From Enemella evansiae (GTDB lineage Bacteria; Actinomycetota; Actinomycetes; Propionibacteriales; Propionibacteriaceae): DNA of 64,000 bases. Positions within the stretch are counted from its first letter, which is position 1, and each line of letters starts with the position of its first letter. The notes under the pieces were generated by a model, which saw nothing but the letters and a program-made list of their open reading frames with translations, ran no database searches and was not told the origin of the DNA. The translations under genes and the position numbers were made by a program. The stretch covers positions 29,180 through 93,179 of the forward strand of contig NZ_NMVP01000007.1 in the NCBI RefSeq assembly GCF_002250705.1, in the 5' to 3' direction. Positions 26,347-35,862 of the stretch are shown here, in pieces.

Positions 26347-27516
26347 TCAGCGCAGCGCTTCCCAGAAGCGCTCGAAGCGGCCCTTCTCGCGCTTGTGCAC
26401 CTGGGCCTCGACCTTGGTCTCCTCCCGGAGCTCGGCAAGGTTCCGCAACAGCTCGCGCTGCTGCTCGGTCAGCTTGGTCGGGGTCTGCACCAGCAGGGTG
26501 ACACCCAGGTCGCCGCGGCCCCGGCCACGCAGCTGCGGGATGCCGCGGCCGTCGATGGTGAGCCGGGTCCCGGACTGGGTACCGGCCGGCACCTTGAGGC
26601 GTACCGTCGCCTCCTGCGGATCGGCGTCGGGCTGGTCGGCCTCCAGGGTCTGGATGTCCAGCTCGGTGCCGAGCGCGGCGGCGGTCATCGGGATCTTGGC
26701 GACCATCTCCAGGTCGTCGCCGTTGCGCTTGAACAGCGGATGGTCGGCGACGATCAGCTCGACGTAGAGGTCGCCGGCGGGCCCGCCGCCGGGGCCGACC
26801 TCACCCTGGGAGGCCAGATGGATCCGGTTGCCGGAATCGACGCCGGCCGGGATCTTCACGGTGATCTCGCGGGGTGCGCGGATCCGCCCCTCGCCGTCGC
26901 ATTCGCCGCAGGGGTTGGGAATCACGGTGCCGTAGCCACGGCAGGTCGGGCAGGGCTGACTGGTCCGGATGTCGCCGAGGAAGGATCGCTGGATCTGGGT
27001 GACATCGCCGCGGCCGTGGCAGGTGCGGCACTGTTCGGGCTTGGAGCCCTCGGCCGCGCCGGCGCCCTGGCAGACCGGGCAGAGCACGGCGGTCTCCATC
27101 GAGATCGCCCGCGAGACGCCGAAGGCCGCCTCGTGCAGTTCCAGCTCGAGCTGGATCAGCGCGTCCTGGCCGCGGCGTACCCGCGACCGCGGGCCGCGGG
27201 AGGCCTGCTGGCCGAACATCGCATCGACCAGATTGGTGAAGTCGAAGCCGGCACCACCGAAATCGCCGAACCCACCGGCGCCGCCGAAGCCCGCACTCGC
27301 CCGCCCCGACGGATCGCCACCGCGGTCGTAGATGCTGCGCTTGCGCTCGTCGGCGAGCACGTCGTAGGCCTCCTGCACCTGCCGGAACTTCTCCGCCGCG
27401 CCGTCCTCGCTGGTGACGTCGGGGTGATAGCGCATCGCCATCCGGCGATAGGCCTTCTTGATCTGGTCGGTGGAGGCGTCGCGGGCGACGCCGAGGACCT
27501 CGTAGTAGTCAGTCAT
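26347..27516 (-). CDS. dnaJ: Molecular chaperone DnaJ
   Basis: The 389-residue Hsp40 has a J domain with HPD at residues 31-33, a Gly/Phe-rich linker (about 75-105), four CxxCxGxG zinc modules ([32 protein letters not shown]) and C-terminal substrate-binding domains. It stimulates DnaK. It follows hrcA by 15 bp in the heat-shock operon, so is expected to be under HrcA/CIRCE control. Confidence 0.96.
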   Translation of the reverse strand: MTDYYEVLGVARDASTDQIKKAYRRMAMRYHPDVTSEDGAAEKFRQVQEAYDVLADERKRSIYDRGGDPSGRASAGFGGAGGFGDFGGAGFDFTNLVDAMFGQQASRGPRSRVRRGQDALIQLELELHEAAFGVSRAISMETAVLCPVCQGAGAAEGSKPEQCRTCHGRGDVTQIQRSFLGDIRTSQPCPTCRGYGTVIPNPCGECDGEGRIRAPREITVKIPAGVDSGNRIHLASQGEVGPGGGPAGDLYVELIVADHPLFKRNGDDLEMVAKIPMTAAALGTELDIQTLEADQPDADPQEATVRLKVPAGTQSGTRLTIDGRGIPQLRGRGRGDLGVTLLVQTPTKLTEQQRELLRNLAELREETKVEAQVHKREKGRFERFWEALR

Positions 27517-27531
27517 CGTTGGAATTTCTTG

Positions 27532-28548
27532 TCATCCTTCGCTGAGGAATCGACCGACGTAGCGCGCCACGGCACGCACCGTCGCCATCGTTGAGGGGTA
27601 GTCCATCCGGGTCGGACCGACGATGCCCATGGAGGCCCAGACATCGTCATGGCTGCCGTATGCCGAGGCCACCAGTGAGGTGGTCTGCAGCGGGGCGTAG
27701 TCGTTCTCACGGCCGATGCGTACGGTCACATCATCGGCGCTGACACTCTCATCCAGCAGTTTCAACAGCACCACCTGTTCCTCGAGCGCCTCCAGCACCG
27801 GCTGCACGGTGCTGTTGAAGTCGCCCAGCCGGGTCAGGTTGGGCACCCCACCGACCATTACCCGGGTCGCGGTGCCCGAGCCGAGGATCTCCAGCACCGC
27901 GGCGATGGCGACCTGGGTGGTCGCCTGGTCCTCGGGTCCGACCGCGCTGCTCAACCGGCTCAGTTCGTTGGCGGCCTCGGCCTGGGCACGACCGAGCACG
28001 GCCTCGTTGAGCCGGGTCTTGAGCACCGACAGCTGCTCCTCGGTGTGTCCGGGCAGCTCGACGGTGCGCTGCTCCACCCGACCGGCGGAGTTGATCACGA
28101 TCAGCAGCACCCGATCGGGGGTCAGCGAGACCACCTCGACATGCCGCAGCGTGGTCGCCGACAGCACCGGGTACTGCACGATGGCGACCTGCTGGGTGAT
28201 CTGGGCGAGCAGGCGTACCGTGCGGGCGACGATCTCGTCCACATCGGCCGCCCCGGAGAGGAAGGTCTGGATGGCGCGCCGCTCGGCCGCCGACAGCGGC
28301 TTGAGCCCGGCCAGTCGGTCGACGAAGAGCCGGTAGCCCTTGTCGGTCGGGATCCGGCCCGCACTGGTGTGCGGCTGCGCGATGTAGCCCTCGTCCTCCA
28401 GCGCCGCCATGTCGTTGCGCACCGTCGCCGGCGACACCCCGAGGTCGTAGCGGTCCACCAGCGCCTTGGAACCCACCGGTTCACGGCTGGACACGTAGTC
28501 GGTGACGATGGCCCGCAACACCTGCAGCTTGCGTTCGTCGAGCATCAT
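27532..28548 (-). CDS. hrcA: Heat-inducible transcription repressor HrcA
   Basis: HrcA represses heat-shock genes by binding CIRCE. The 338-residue protein has an N-terminal winged helix ([29 protein letters not shown]) and the HrcA dimer domain. Two adjacent ATG codons (28548 and 28545) follow AGGAGG; the second has the better spacing. The CIRCE element 45 bp upstream indicates autoregulation of hrcA-dnaJ-rsmE. Confidence 0.95.
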   Translation of the reverse strand: MMLDERKLQVLRAIVTDYVSSREPVGSKALVDRYDLGVSPATVRNDMAALEDEGYIAQPHTSAGRIPTDKGYRLFVDRLAGLKPLSAAERRAIQTFLSGAADVDEIVARTVRLLAQITQQVAIVQYPVLSATTLRHVEVVSLTPDRVLLIVINSAGRVEQRTVELPGHTEEQLSVLKTRLNEAVLGRAQAEAANELSRLSSAVGPEDQATTQVAIAAVLEILGSGTATRVMVGGVPNLTRLGDFNSTVQPVLEALEEQVVLLKLLDESVSADDVTVRIGRENDYAPLQTTSLVASAYGSHDDVWASMGIVGPTRMDYPSTMATVRAVARYVGRFLSEG

Positions 28549-28592
28549 CCACCTCCTGCGTCCCTGTTGGCCCGATCGCCGAACACCGGAGT

Positions 28593-28619
28593 TTGGCACT
28601 CATCCGGCGCGAGTGCCAG
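28593..28619. promoter_or_regulatory. CIRCE operator
   Basis: TTGGCACTC-N9-GAGTGCCAG closely matches the CIRCE consensus TTAGCACTC-N9-GAGTGCTAA with the exact 9-bp spacer. It lies between hrcA and the divergent metallo-hydrolase, only 10 bp from the latter's start codon and overlapping its probable -10 box. Confidence 0.88.
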
Positions 28620-28629
28620 TCTAGCTCGT

Positions 28630-29466
28630 ATGAACCACAGTGAGGGCGAGTGGCAGCCGGTGGCGAATGGCGTCTGGCGACTGGTCGCCGAGCCCGATGC
28701 GGTGACGATCGGCCTGATCGCCGGGGAGACCGGCGCGGTGCTGGTGGACACCGGTTCGACCCCAGCCCAGGGCCGGGCGCTGGCCGCGAAGGTCGCCGAG
28801 GTGACCGACAAGCCGCTGGTCGGGGTGGTGATCACCCATGCCGATCGGGATCACTGGTTCGGACTGGCCGGCATCGAGGGTGTGACCGCCTATGGGCACG
28901 AGTCGCTGGCCGAGCGGGTCTCCGATGCCGAGACCCTGGTCGAGGCCGAGTCGCTCGGAGTGGCGGTCGATGAGCTGCGGGTGCCGGAGCGGTTGTTCTC
29001 GGTGGCCGCGGCGATCGACCTCGGCGGGGTGGTCGTCGAGCTGCTGCATCTCGGCGCGGCGCACACCGAAGGCGATGTGCTGGTGAACGTGCCGTCGGCC
29101 GGGGTGCTGTTCACCGGCGATCTGGTCGAGGAACCGGCACCCTGGTTCGGTCCGCGGTCCTCCCCGCGCGGTTGGCCGGAGGTGCTGAACATGGTGCTCG
29201 GCATGGTTCGTCCGGACACGGTGATCGTGCCCGGTCACGGCGCGGTGGTCGATCTGGACTTCCTGGTGCGCCAGCTGGCCGCGCTGGCGTCCCTGCCACC
29301 CGAGGCGGAGCGGTTGGTGCGGTCGGGCGTACGCCTGGAGCGGGCCGAGGCGGAGGGCGAGTGGCCCTTCGACTGGGCCCGCGTCGAGGCCGGGGTGCGC
29401 ACCGCGTACGCCGAACTGGCCGCCGACGGCGTACGCACCCGCCTCCCGCTGGCCGGCGATCACTGA
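28630..29466 (+). CDS. MBL-fold metallo-hydrolase
   Basis: The 278-residue protein has the metallo-beta-lactamase fold motifs: HADRDH (residues 70-75), HTEGD, LFTGDLV and VPGHG. The usual HxHxDH is HxDxDH here, so the second histidine is Asp72, which would alter one metal ligand. No specific substrate can be named. The start ATG has CAGTCT seven bases upstream and no ribosome binding site, so it is probably leaderless. The CIRCE site overlaps this promoter. Confidence 0.82.
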   Translation: MNHSEGEWQPVANGVWRLVAEPDAVTIGLIAGETGAVLVDTGSTPAQGRALAAKVAEVTDKPLVGVVITHADRDHWFGLAGIEGVTAYGHESLAERVSDAETLVEAESLGVAVDELRVPERLFSVAAAIDLGGVVVELLHLGAAHTEGDVLVNVPSAGVLFTGDLVEEPAPWFGPRSSPRGWPEVLNMVLGMVRPDTVIVPGHGAVVDLDFLVRQLAALASLPPEAERLVRSGVRLERAEAEGEWPFDWARVEAGVRTAYAELAADGVRTRLPLAGDH

Positions 29467-29467
29467 C

Positions 29468-30094
29468 CTAGCCCCCACCCCCGCGCACGATCGTCGTCGT
29501 CACCCGGGTCAGACACGGCTCGACCGGAGTGGAGCTGAAACCGAACCGCGGCGCCGGATCGACCGGTGCCAACTCCCCCAGTGGCCGGCCCCGCCAACTA
29601 CCGGCCAACTCGATCACCCGATGCTGGTCATGCGCGCCGTAGTACTCGCGCCGCCCGCCGCCGGCGCTGCCCCTGGTGCGTACACCGGGAAAGATCCGCC
29701 GGGCGATCGGGTCGGCGATCGTGGCAAATCCACGGCTCCGCTCGATCGCGTCGGGCACGGCGTGCAACAGCCTGCCCGCCGCGGTGCGACCGCCGAGCCG
29801 CAACCGGCAGGCCAGGTCGCCGGCCGTCAGCCGCCACCGATCGGCGGCCACCGACAACTCCACCGGTACGACGACCACCTCGTCGAACCGATAGGTATCC
29901 GACACGTAGTCGGCCACCTCGTTGGTCGGTGCGAGCAGCAGCCGCCGGTCCTCGGGCGTCGCCACCATCACATCGGTGAAGGAGCCCAGCGGGGACGATG
30001 CCCAGTCACCGATCACCAGACGCAGCCCGCTGGTACTGCCGGCGCCGAGGATCCGGCCGGTGAAGCGGTCGATCACCGGGCGCCGGCGACCCAT
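29468..30094 (-). CDS. Conserved hypothetical protein
   Basis: This 208-residue protein has no motif I can name. The first half is mixed alpha/beta (TSGLRLVIGDWASSPLGSFTDVMVATPEDRRLLLAP), and an Arg-rich HAVPDAIERSRGF segment sits mid-protein. The N-terminus overlaps the 3' end of the hisN-like gene by 22 bp, so the two are likely co-translated. It converges with the metallo-hydrolase; the two stops are two bases apart. Confidence 0.7.
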   Translation of the reverse strand: MGRRRPVIDRFTGRILGAGSTSGLRLVIGDWASSPLGSFTDVMVATPEDRRLLLAPTNEVADYVSDTYRFDEVVVVPVELSVAADRWRLTAGDLACRLRLGGRTAAGRLLHAVPDAIERSRGFATIADPIARRIFPGVRTRGSAGGGRREYYGAHDQHRVIELAGSWRGRPLGELAPVDPAPRFGFSSTPVEPCLTRVTTTIVRGGGG

Positions 30095-30858
30095 TCGGCG
30101 CCGACCTGCCAGGCGGGCTCGTCGACGCCGACCACCAGTGGACCGCCCTCGGTCTGTCCCTGGTAGTCCTGGCCGTTGATCAGCCGGGCGACGCCGCCGA
30201 GTTCGCGGACGAGAAGGGCGCCGGGGATGTGGTCCCAGGGCTTGATCGCGCGGTAGACGAGGACGTCGTTACCGCCGGCGCAGAGCTTCGGGTAGTCGAT
30301 CCCGCAACTGAACGCGGTCCAGGCGAGCTCGGCGATCTGCGGCGGGGTGGCGCTGCGGCGCAGGCTGCGCATCGAGGTCTCGGCGTGCAGCAACTCCGGA
30401 TCGGGCGCGCGCCGGGTCACCCGCTCGCCGTTGCGGTAGGTACCGGCGCCGCGCTCGGCCACCCACGCCGCGTCATGCTCGGGCTGCCAGATCCAGCCGC
30501 GGACGATCTCACCCGCGCGTACCTCACCGATCATCACCGCATAGTCGGCGGTGCCCTCGACGAAGTTGCGGGTGCCGTCGACCGGATCGACGACGAACGC
30601 GTGCTCGGCCTCGCGGAGCCCGTTGACCAGTGCCGGGTCGGCGGCGGTGGCCTCCTCGCCGACGACCAGGGCCTCCGGGTACGCCTTCAGCAGGGCCTCG
30701 GTGAGCAGCACCTCGGCCTCCTGGTCGGCGACGGTGACGAAGTCGCCCGGGTTCTTCTCGGCGATGTCGCCGGAGGAGAGCGCGCGCCAGCGGGGCCGGA
30801 TCACCTGCTCAGCGGTCTCCTTGATCAGGTCCAGCATCGCGTCGGTCGTCATCGCCAT
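30073..30858 (-). CDS. hisN: Inositol monophosphatase family protein, likely histidinol-phosphatase
   Basis: The 261-residue protein has the metal motifs VVGEEA and VDPVDGTRNFV plus the C-terminal PWDHIPGALLVRE of the inositol monophosphatase superfamily. In actinobacteria this subgroup (HisN) dephosphorylates histidinol phosphate, the missing step of histidine synthesis. An inositol-phosphate role is an alternative, notably because ino1 lies 4 kb away. Start choice between ATG 30858 and 30852 is not settled. Confidence 0.85.
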   Translation of the reverse strand: MAMTTDAMLDLIKETAEQVIRPRWRALSSGDIAEKNPGDFVTVADQEAEVLLTEALLKAYPEALVVGEEATAADPALVNGLREAEHAFVVDPVDGTRNFVEGTADYAVMIGEVRAGEIVRGWIWQPEHDAAWVAERGAGTYRNGERVTRRAPDPELLHAETSMRSLRRSATPPQIAELAWTAFSCGIDYPKLCAGGNDVLVYRAIKPWDHIPGALLVRELGGVARLINGQDYQGQTEGGPLVVGVDEPAWQVGAEWVAGAR

Positions 30859-30980
30859 GCCCCCAGCCTGCCGCATCCGGGTCGAGAGGAATGTGGCTGT
30901 TCGGGTTGCGGCCCTCCCGGATCATCTGTATCGTTTTACTAGATCGATTTAGAGCAGTCTTCAGGGAGGGAGTGGTCGTC

Positions 30981-32021
30981 ATGCCGAAGGCGACGTTGAA
31001 GTCGGTGGCCGCCGAGGTCGGGGTCTCCCCCGCCACGGTCTCCAACGCCTACAACCGGCCCGACCAGCTCTCCGTCGAGTTGCGGGAGCGGGTCTTCGAG
31101 ACCGCGAAGCGGCTCGGCTATCCCGGCCCGAACCCGACCGCGCGGAACCTGCGCAGCGGGCGTACCGGCTCGTTCGGAGTGCTCTACAACCACAGCCTTT
31201 CCCACGCCTTCTCCGATCCGTTCGCAAGCATGTTCCTGGCCGGACTCGGCGGTGCCGTCGAGGACGTCGGGTCCGGGCTGCTGCTGATTCCGCTCAAGGC
31301 CGGTGACCGTGAGGTCGACGTCGACGTGCTGCGGCGTACGCCGGTGGACGGGTTGGCCGATGTCTGCCTGACCCGGAGCCAGGCCCAGCAGGTGCAGGAG
31401 ATCGCCACTCAGCGCGAGATTCCCTTCGTCTCTTCGGTTTGCGACGATCCGGCAATCGATCACATCGGCCTCGATGACTTCGCCGGCGGACGGATGATGG
31501 GTGAGCAGCTGGCTCGACTGGGGCACCGCAGGGTCGCGATCGTGCTGGACTTCCACGACCACGCCGGCCCGGTGGAGGTGATCGCGGTGGACCGGCTTTC
31601 CGAGCACTTCTGGGCCCGGATCCACGGCCTGATCGCCGGCCTGGACGGCGCCGAGGTGACCTTGGTGGACGCCGGTTGGAACGCCCACGACACCGGTTAC
31701 CGCGCGGGCGGCTGGGTGCTGGACCAGCGGAACCGGCCGACCGCGATCGTCGGGGTCAGCGACGTAATGGCACTCGGCGTCCTCGATGCCGCCCGCGAGC
31801 GTGGGGTCGACGTGCCACGAGAGCTGTCGATCGTCGGCTTCGACGACATCCCCGCGGCCGGCCCCGCCGGCCTGACCACCCTGGCCCAGCCGATCACCGA
31901 GCGCGGCGAGCTCGTCGGCAAGCTGCTGCTCGACCCGAAACGTCAACCACGGCAGGTGATCCTGCCCACCGAAGTGAAGGTCCGGCGTACCACCGGCCCC
32001 GCGAACGAGAGGAACTCATGA
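30981..32021 (+). CDS. LacI family transcriptional regulator
   Basis: The 346-residue protein has the LacI helix-turn-helix at the N-terminus (TLKSVAAEVGVSPATVSNAYNRP) and a periplasmic-binding-protein-like effector domain. The ATG at 30981 has GGGAGG upstream. The low-GC stretch before it (about 30925-30955) includes an ATCG/CGAT inverted repeat that could be its own operator. No sugar genes are adjacent, so its target is unknown. The stop overlaps a small ORF by ATGA. Confidence 0.9.
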   Translation: MPKATLKSVAAEVGVSPATVSNAYNRPDQLSVELRERVFETAKRLGYPGPNPTARNLRSGRTGSFGVLYNHSLSHAFSDPFASMFLAGLGGAVEDVGSGLLLIPLKAGDREVDVDVLRRTPVDGLADVCLTRSQAQQVQEIATQREIPFVSSVCDDPAIDHIGLDDFAGGRMMGEQLARLGHRRVAIVLDFHDHAGPVEVIAVDRLSEHFWARIHGLIAGLDGAEVTLVDAGWNAHDTGYRAGGWVLDQRNRPTAIVGVSDVMALGVLDAARERGVDVPRELSIVGFDDIPAAGPAGLTTLAQPITERGELVGKLLLDPKRQPRQVILPTEVKVRRTTGPANERNS

Positions 32022-32227
32022 TGATGTGGACGACCCCCGGTACGCAGCAGGCGCTGCGTCAGAACACCTCGGCCCTGCCCACCGCACCGGTGGTACCCGA
32101 GCCGGAACCGAACCGCTGGCGGATCATGCTCGCCGCCGCGCTGCGTCGCGCCGGCCAGGCCAGCATCACCCTGGCGGTACGGGTGGAGCCGCGTCCCGCC
32201 CCGCGCTGCATCCCCAGCCCCAACTGA
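32018..32227 (+). CDS. Small ORF translationally coupled to the LacI regulator
   Basis: This 69-residue ORF starts with three ATG codons that overlap the regulator stop (ATGA at 32018-32021) behind a GAGAGGAAC site. Third codon positions are strongly G/C, as in real genes here. The product has a Pro-rich middle and an amphipathic basic helix (RWRIMLAAALRRAGQASITLAV). No function is recognised; a small regulatory partner is conceivable. Confidence 0.5.
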   Translation: MMMWTTPGTQQALRQNTSALPTAPVVPEPEPNRWRIMLAAALRRAGQASITLAVRVEPRPAPRCIPSPN

Positions 32228-32236
32228 CCTCCCCCC

Positions 32237-32359
32237 GCTCATCGAGTAGCGACCCATGCGGAGCTTGCGGAGCAATGGGTCGCGTGTCGAGATGAAGCCG
32301 AGTCATCTCGACACGGAGCCCGGCTCCGCAAGCTCCGCCGGGTCTCCTACTCGATGAGC
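32237..32359. repeat. Intergenic hairpin repeats, copies R6a and R6b (inverted pair)
   Basis: R6a (32237-32298): GCTCATCGAGTA, inner stem GCGACCCAT/ATGGGTCGC, TGTCGAGATGAAGC. R6b (32300-32359) is in reverse orientation with inner stem GGAGCCCGGC/GCCGGGTCTCC (imperfect) and TACTCGATGAGC. Two opposite copies lie head to head between convergent genes. Confidence 0.85.
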
Positions 32360-32361
32360 GT

Positions 32362-33222
32362 TCAGCCGCCCTGGTGATCAAGCGTCACGAAGTCGATCAG
32401 CTTCTCCACCTCGGTGAGCAGTTTGGGATCGAGGTCGGACCACGAGTTCACCTTGCCCAGCAGCAGCTGCCAGGCCTTCGCGATGTCGGTCTGGTTGCGG
32501 TGCGGCAGGCCGAGGTGGTCGAGGATGCCGGACTTCCAGTCGGTACCGCGGGGGATGTCGGGCCAGGCTTTCAGCCCGACGCGTTCGGGTTTGATGGCCG
32601 CCCAGATGTCGATGAACCGGTGGCCGGTGACGAAGACCCACTCGGCGTACCTGCCGCGGGCGACCTCGTCGGCGATCCGCTGCTCCTTGCTGCCGGGCAC
32701 CAGGTGATCGGCGAGTACGCCGAGCCGGCGGCCCTGTTCGGGGGCGAACTTCGCCACGATCTCGGGCAGGTCGTCGATGCCACCGAGGTATTCGACGACG
32801 ACGCCGACGTGGCGCAGGTCATCGCCCCAGATCTTCTCCACCAGTTCGGCGTCGTGGCGGCCCTCGACGTAGATCCGGCTGGGCAGCGCGACCTTCGCCT
32901 GCCTGGTCGGCGTACCGCGGCGGGAGCCGGAGGCGGTGTGGGTGAGCGCCTTCGGCGGGGCCTGCTTCTTCCCGACGACCAGGTTGACCGGCTCGCCCTC
33001 CAGCCACAGGCCGGGGCCGAGCGGGAAGCTGCGCTTCTTGCCCCGCCGGTCCTCGAGGACCACGACGCCGTTCTCCCAGCGCACCACGGCGCCGCAGAAT
33101 CCGGTTGTCGGGTCCTCCAGCACCAGGTCCCGCTCGACGGCGAGCTCGCGGGACTGCTTCTTCCCGGCCTTCTGCCAGCCGGGTTTCAGGACATCAGCCG
33201 AGTAGCGATCGTGGGAAGGCAC
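32362..33222 (-). CDS. DUF3097 domain protein
   Basis: The 286-residue protein matches the actinobacterial DUF3097 family: DRYSADVLKPGW at the start, a central RIYVEGRHDAELVEKIWGDDLR segment and LGVLADHLVPGSKE. The middle resembles a Toprim-like fold, suggesting nucleic-acid work, but no function is established. It lies downstream of hemW, as in other actinobacteria, with a 125-bp gap between. Confidence 0.88.
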   Translation of the reverse strand: MPSHDRYSADVLKPGWQKAGKKQSRELAVERDLVLEDPTTGFCGAVVRWENGVVVLEDRRGKKRSFPLGPGLWLEGEPVNLVVGKKQAPPKALTHTASGSRRGTPTRQAKVALPSRIYVEGRHDAELVEKIWGDDLRHVGVVVEYLGGIDDLPEIVAKFAPEQGRRLGVLADHLVPGSKEQRIADEVARGRYAEWVFVTGHRFIDIWAAIKPERVGLKAWPDIPRGTDWKSGILDHLGLPHRNQTDIAKAWQLLLGKVNSWSDLDPKLLTEVEKLIDFVTLDHQGG

Positions 33223-33316
33223 CCGGCGACCATACGCGGGGGACGGCCCCGCGGCTCGGATCCACGCCGCAGAGCCGATCTCTTGGGACCGATCCGCCCG
33301 TGTTTCGCGCTGGGAG

Positions 33317-33339
33317 CGGCGATAACTGCTGACAAAGTC
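33317..33339. promoter_or_regulatory. Shared 23-bp motif, copy 1
   Basis: CGGCGATAACTGCTGAC followed by AAAGTC lies in the gap between hemW and DUF3097. It matches the copy at 44590-44612 in 22 of 23 positions. It could be a regulator site or a leftover of an older repeat. Confidence 0.5.
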
Positions 33340-33347
33340 CTATTTCG

Positions 33348-34559
33348 TCAGTCGAGGAGGTCGCGGACGACGCCGTCGGCGAGCAGGCGGCCGTCGAGGG
33401 TGAGGACCAGGCGCTCACCGCGCACCTCGGCCAGGCCGCGGGTGACCACCGAGTCGACGCGGGCGCGTTCGCTGTCGCTGAGCACCGCCAGCGGCAGGCC
33501 CTCGGCGAGCCGCAGTTCGAGCAGCACCCGCTCGATCCGGCGGCTGTCGGCGTCGAGGCTCTCCCGGGCGTACGCCGGGCTCTCCCCCGCCGCCAGCCGG
33601 CCGGCATAGGCGACCGGATGCTTGACGTTCCAGAACCGTACGCCGCCGACGTGACTGTGCGCCCCGGGCCCGATCCCCCACCAGGTGTCACCGCGCCAGT
33701 ACCCGAGATTGTGCCGGCAGCGGTGCTGCTCGCCGCGCGCCCAGTTGCTCACCTCATAGGCACTGAATCCCTGTGTGGACAGCATTTCGGAGGCCAAGAG
33801 GTATTTGTCGGCCAGGTCGTCCTCGTCCGGCATCGCGAGTTCGCCGCGGCGTACCCGACCGGCCAGCCGGGTGCCGTCCTCGACGATCAGCGAGTATGCG
33901 CTCAGGTGGTCCACCTCGGCGGCCAGCGCCGCCGTCAGCGACCGGCGCCAGTCGTCGACGCTCTCCCCCGGGGTGCCATAGATCAGGTCCAGGCTGATCG
34001 ACTCGAACCCGGCCGCCCGCGCCTCGGCGACGGCCTGCTGGGCGCGACCCGGGGTGTGTTCGCGGTCCAGCACCCGCAGCACGTGCTCGGCGGCCGACTG
34101 CATGCCGAAGGAGATCCGGGTGAAGCCCGCCTCCCGCAGCGCCACCAGATCCGCGGCACTCACCGAGTCGGGGTTGGACTCGGTGGTCACCTCGGCGTCC
34201 TCGGCCAGGCCCCACCGCTCCCGTACGCCGGTCAGCAACCGGGCCAGCTCGGCGGGTGGCAGCAGGGTCGGCGTACCCCCGCCGACGAAGACGGTGTCGA
34301 CCCGCGGTGCCCGGTCGCCGAGCACCCGGGCCGCGAGTTCCACCTCGGCCAGCGCGGAGTCAACGTAGTCGCTGCGGGAGGCCCCCGGGCCGAGTTCGGC
34401 CGCGGTGTAGGTGTTGAAGTCGCAGTAACCGCAGCGGGTCCGGCAGAACGGCACGTGCAGGTATATCCCGAATGCGCGGTCGGCCACCTCGGCCAGCGCA
34501 GCGGCGGGCAGTGACCCGTCGACCGGCGCCGGATCGCCCTCGGGCAGGGTCGACGGCAT
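33348..34559 (-). CDS. hemW: Radical SAM heme chaperone HemW
   Basis: The 403-residue protein has the radical SAM cluster motif CRTRCGYC (Cys39, Cys43, Cys46) followed by DFNTYT, as in HemW rather than HemN. HemW is a heme-binding chaperone related to coproporphyrinogen oxidase. I placed the start at ATG 34559 (MPSTLPEG); the frame is open to 34745 but that region holds the ino1 promoter. Confidence 0.92.
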   Translation of the reverse strand: MPSTLPEGDPAPVDGSLPAAALAEVADRAFGIYLHVPFCRTRCGYCDFNTYTAAELGPGASRSDYVDSALAEVELAARVLGDRAPRVDTVFVGGGTPTLLPPAELARLLTGVRERWGLAEDAEVTTESNPDSVSAADLVALREAGFTRISFGMQSAAEHVLRVLDREHTPGRAQQAVAEARAAGFESISLDLIYGTPGESVDDWRRSLTAALAAEVDHLSAYSLIVEDGTRLAGRVRRGELAMPDEDDLADKYLLASEMLSTQGFSAYEVSNWARGEQHRCRHNLGYWRGDTWWGIGPGAHSHVGGVRFWNVKHPVAYAGRLAAGESPAYARESLDADSRRIERVLLELRLAEGLPLAVLSDSERARVDSVVTRGLAEVRGERLVLTLDGRLLADGVVRDLLD

Positions 34560-34704
34560 GGCGCTCCTCGGATCGGTCTGACTCCGGCGGATGTCCGGAA
34601 CCGGTCCAGCGTAGCCACCCCGTCCTCGGCTGCTGGAAACTTCAACTACGCTGGCCTGCGGCCGTGTGCCGTTTCCTGCACACTCCCAGAGGAGGAAAGA
34701 CAAC

Positions 34705-35787
34705 GTGGGCAATCCGATTCGTGTCGCCATCGTCGGCGTCGGCAACTGTGCCTCGTCACTGGTCCAGGGCGTGCAGTTCTATGCCGACGCCCCGGACACC
34801 GAGACCGTGCCGGGTCTGATGCACGTGCGCTTCGGTGACTACCACGTCGGCGATGTGCAGTTCGTCGCCGCCTTCGACGTGGATGCCGAGAAGGTCGGCA
34901 CCGATCTGGCCGAGGCCATCAACGCCTCGCAGAACAACACGATCAAGATCTGCGATGTGCCGACCACCGGGGTGACGGTGCAGCGCGGTCCGACCCTCGA
35001 CGGCCTGGGTCGCTACTACCTCGAGACGATCACCGAATCCGATGCCGAACCGGTCGATGTGGTCCAGGTGCTCAAGGACGCCGAGGTGGATGTGCTGGTC
35101 AGCTATCTGCCGGTCGGTTCGCAGAAGGCGGACGAGTTCTATGCCCAGTGTGCACTGGACGCCGGTTGCGCCTTCGTCAACGCGCTCCCGGTCTTCGTCG
35201 CCGGCACCGCCGAGTGGGCCGAGAAGTTCACCCAGGCAGGGATTCCGATCGTCGGCGACGACATCAAGTCCCAGGTCGGGGCGACGATCACCCACCGCGT
35301 GATGGCCCGGCTGATGGAGGAACGCGGTTACACCGTGGACCGCACCTACCAGCTCAACGTCGGCGGCAACATGGACTTCAAGAACATGCTGGAGCGCGAC
35401 CGGCTGGAGTCCAAGAAGATCTCGAAGACCCAGGCCGTCACCTCGAACATCCCGCACGAGCTCGAGGAACGCGACGTGCACATCGGCCCCTCCGATTACG
35501 TCGGTTGGTTGGAGGATCGCAAGTTCGCGTTCGTACGCCTGGAGGGTCACGGTTTCGGCAATGCGCCGATGTCCATCGAGTACAAGCTCGAGGTCTGGGA
35601 TTCCCCCAACTCCGCCGGCGTGATCATCGACGCCATCCGGGCCGCCAAGATCGGCCTGGACCGCGGCATCGGTGGCCCCCTGCTGTCCGCCTCGGCGTAC
35701 CTGATGAAGTCCCCGCCGGAGCAGCGCCCGGACAACGAGGCCCGCGAACAACTCGAGGCCTTCATCCGCGGCGATCTGGAGCGCTGA
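34705..35787 (+). CDS. ino1: Inositol-3-phosphate synthase
   Basis: Ino1 turns glucose 6-phosphate into inositol 3-phosphate with NAD. The 360-residue protein has the Rossmann motif [12 protein letters not shown] near residue 10 and the family segments [20 protein letters not shown] and [14 protein letters not shown]. The start is GTG 34705 with a strong GAGGAGG site. Inositol feeds phosphatidylinositol and mycothiol in actinobacteria. Confidence 0.95.
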   Translation: MGNPIRVAIVGVGNCASSLVQGVQFYADAPDTETVPGLMHVRFGDYHVGDVQFVAAFDVDAEKVGTDLAEAINASQNNTIKICDVPTTGVTVQRGPTLDGLGRYYLETITESDAEPVDVVQVLKDAEVDVLVSYLPVGSQKADEFYAQCALDAGCAFVNALPVFVAGTAEWAEKFTQAGIPIVGDDIKSQVGATITHRVMARLMEERGYTVDRTYQLNVGGNMDFKNMLERDRLESKKISKTQAVTSNIPHELEERDVHIGPSDYVGWLEDRKFAFVRLEGHGFGNAPMSIEYKLEVWDSPNSAGVIIDAIRAAKIGLDRGIGGPLLSASAYLMKSPPEQRPDNEAREQLEAFIRGDLER

Positions 35788-35862
35788 GGCAGCGAACACC
35801 CGCGGCGGTGGCTGTGGACAACCGGGTACCGCCGGCCCTCGAATGGTGCTGGGCTGGTTGTC

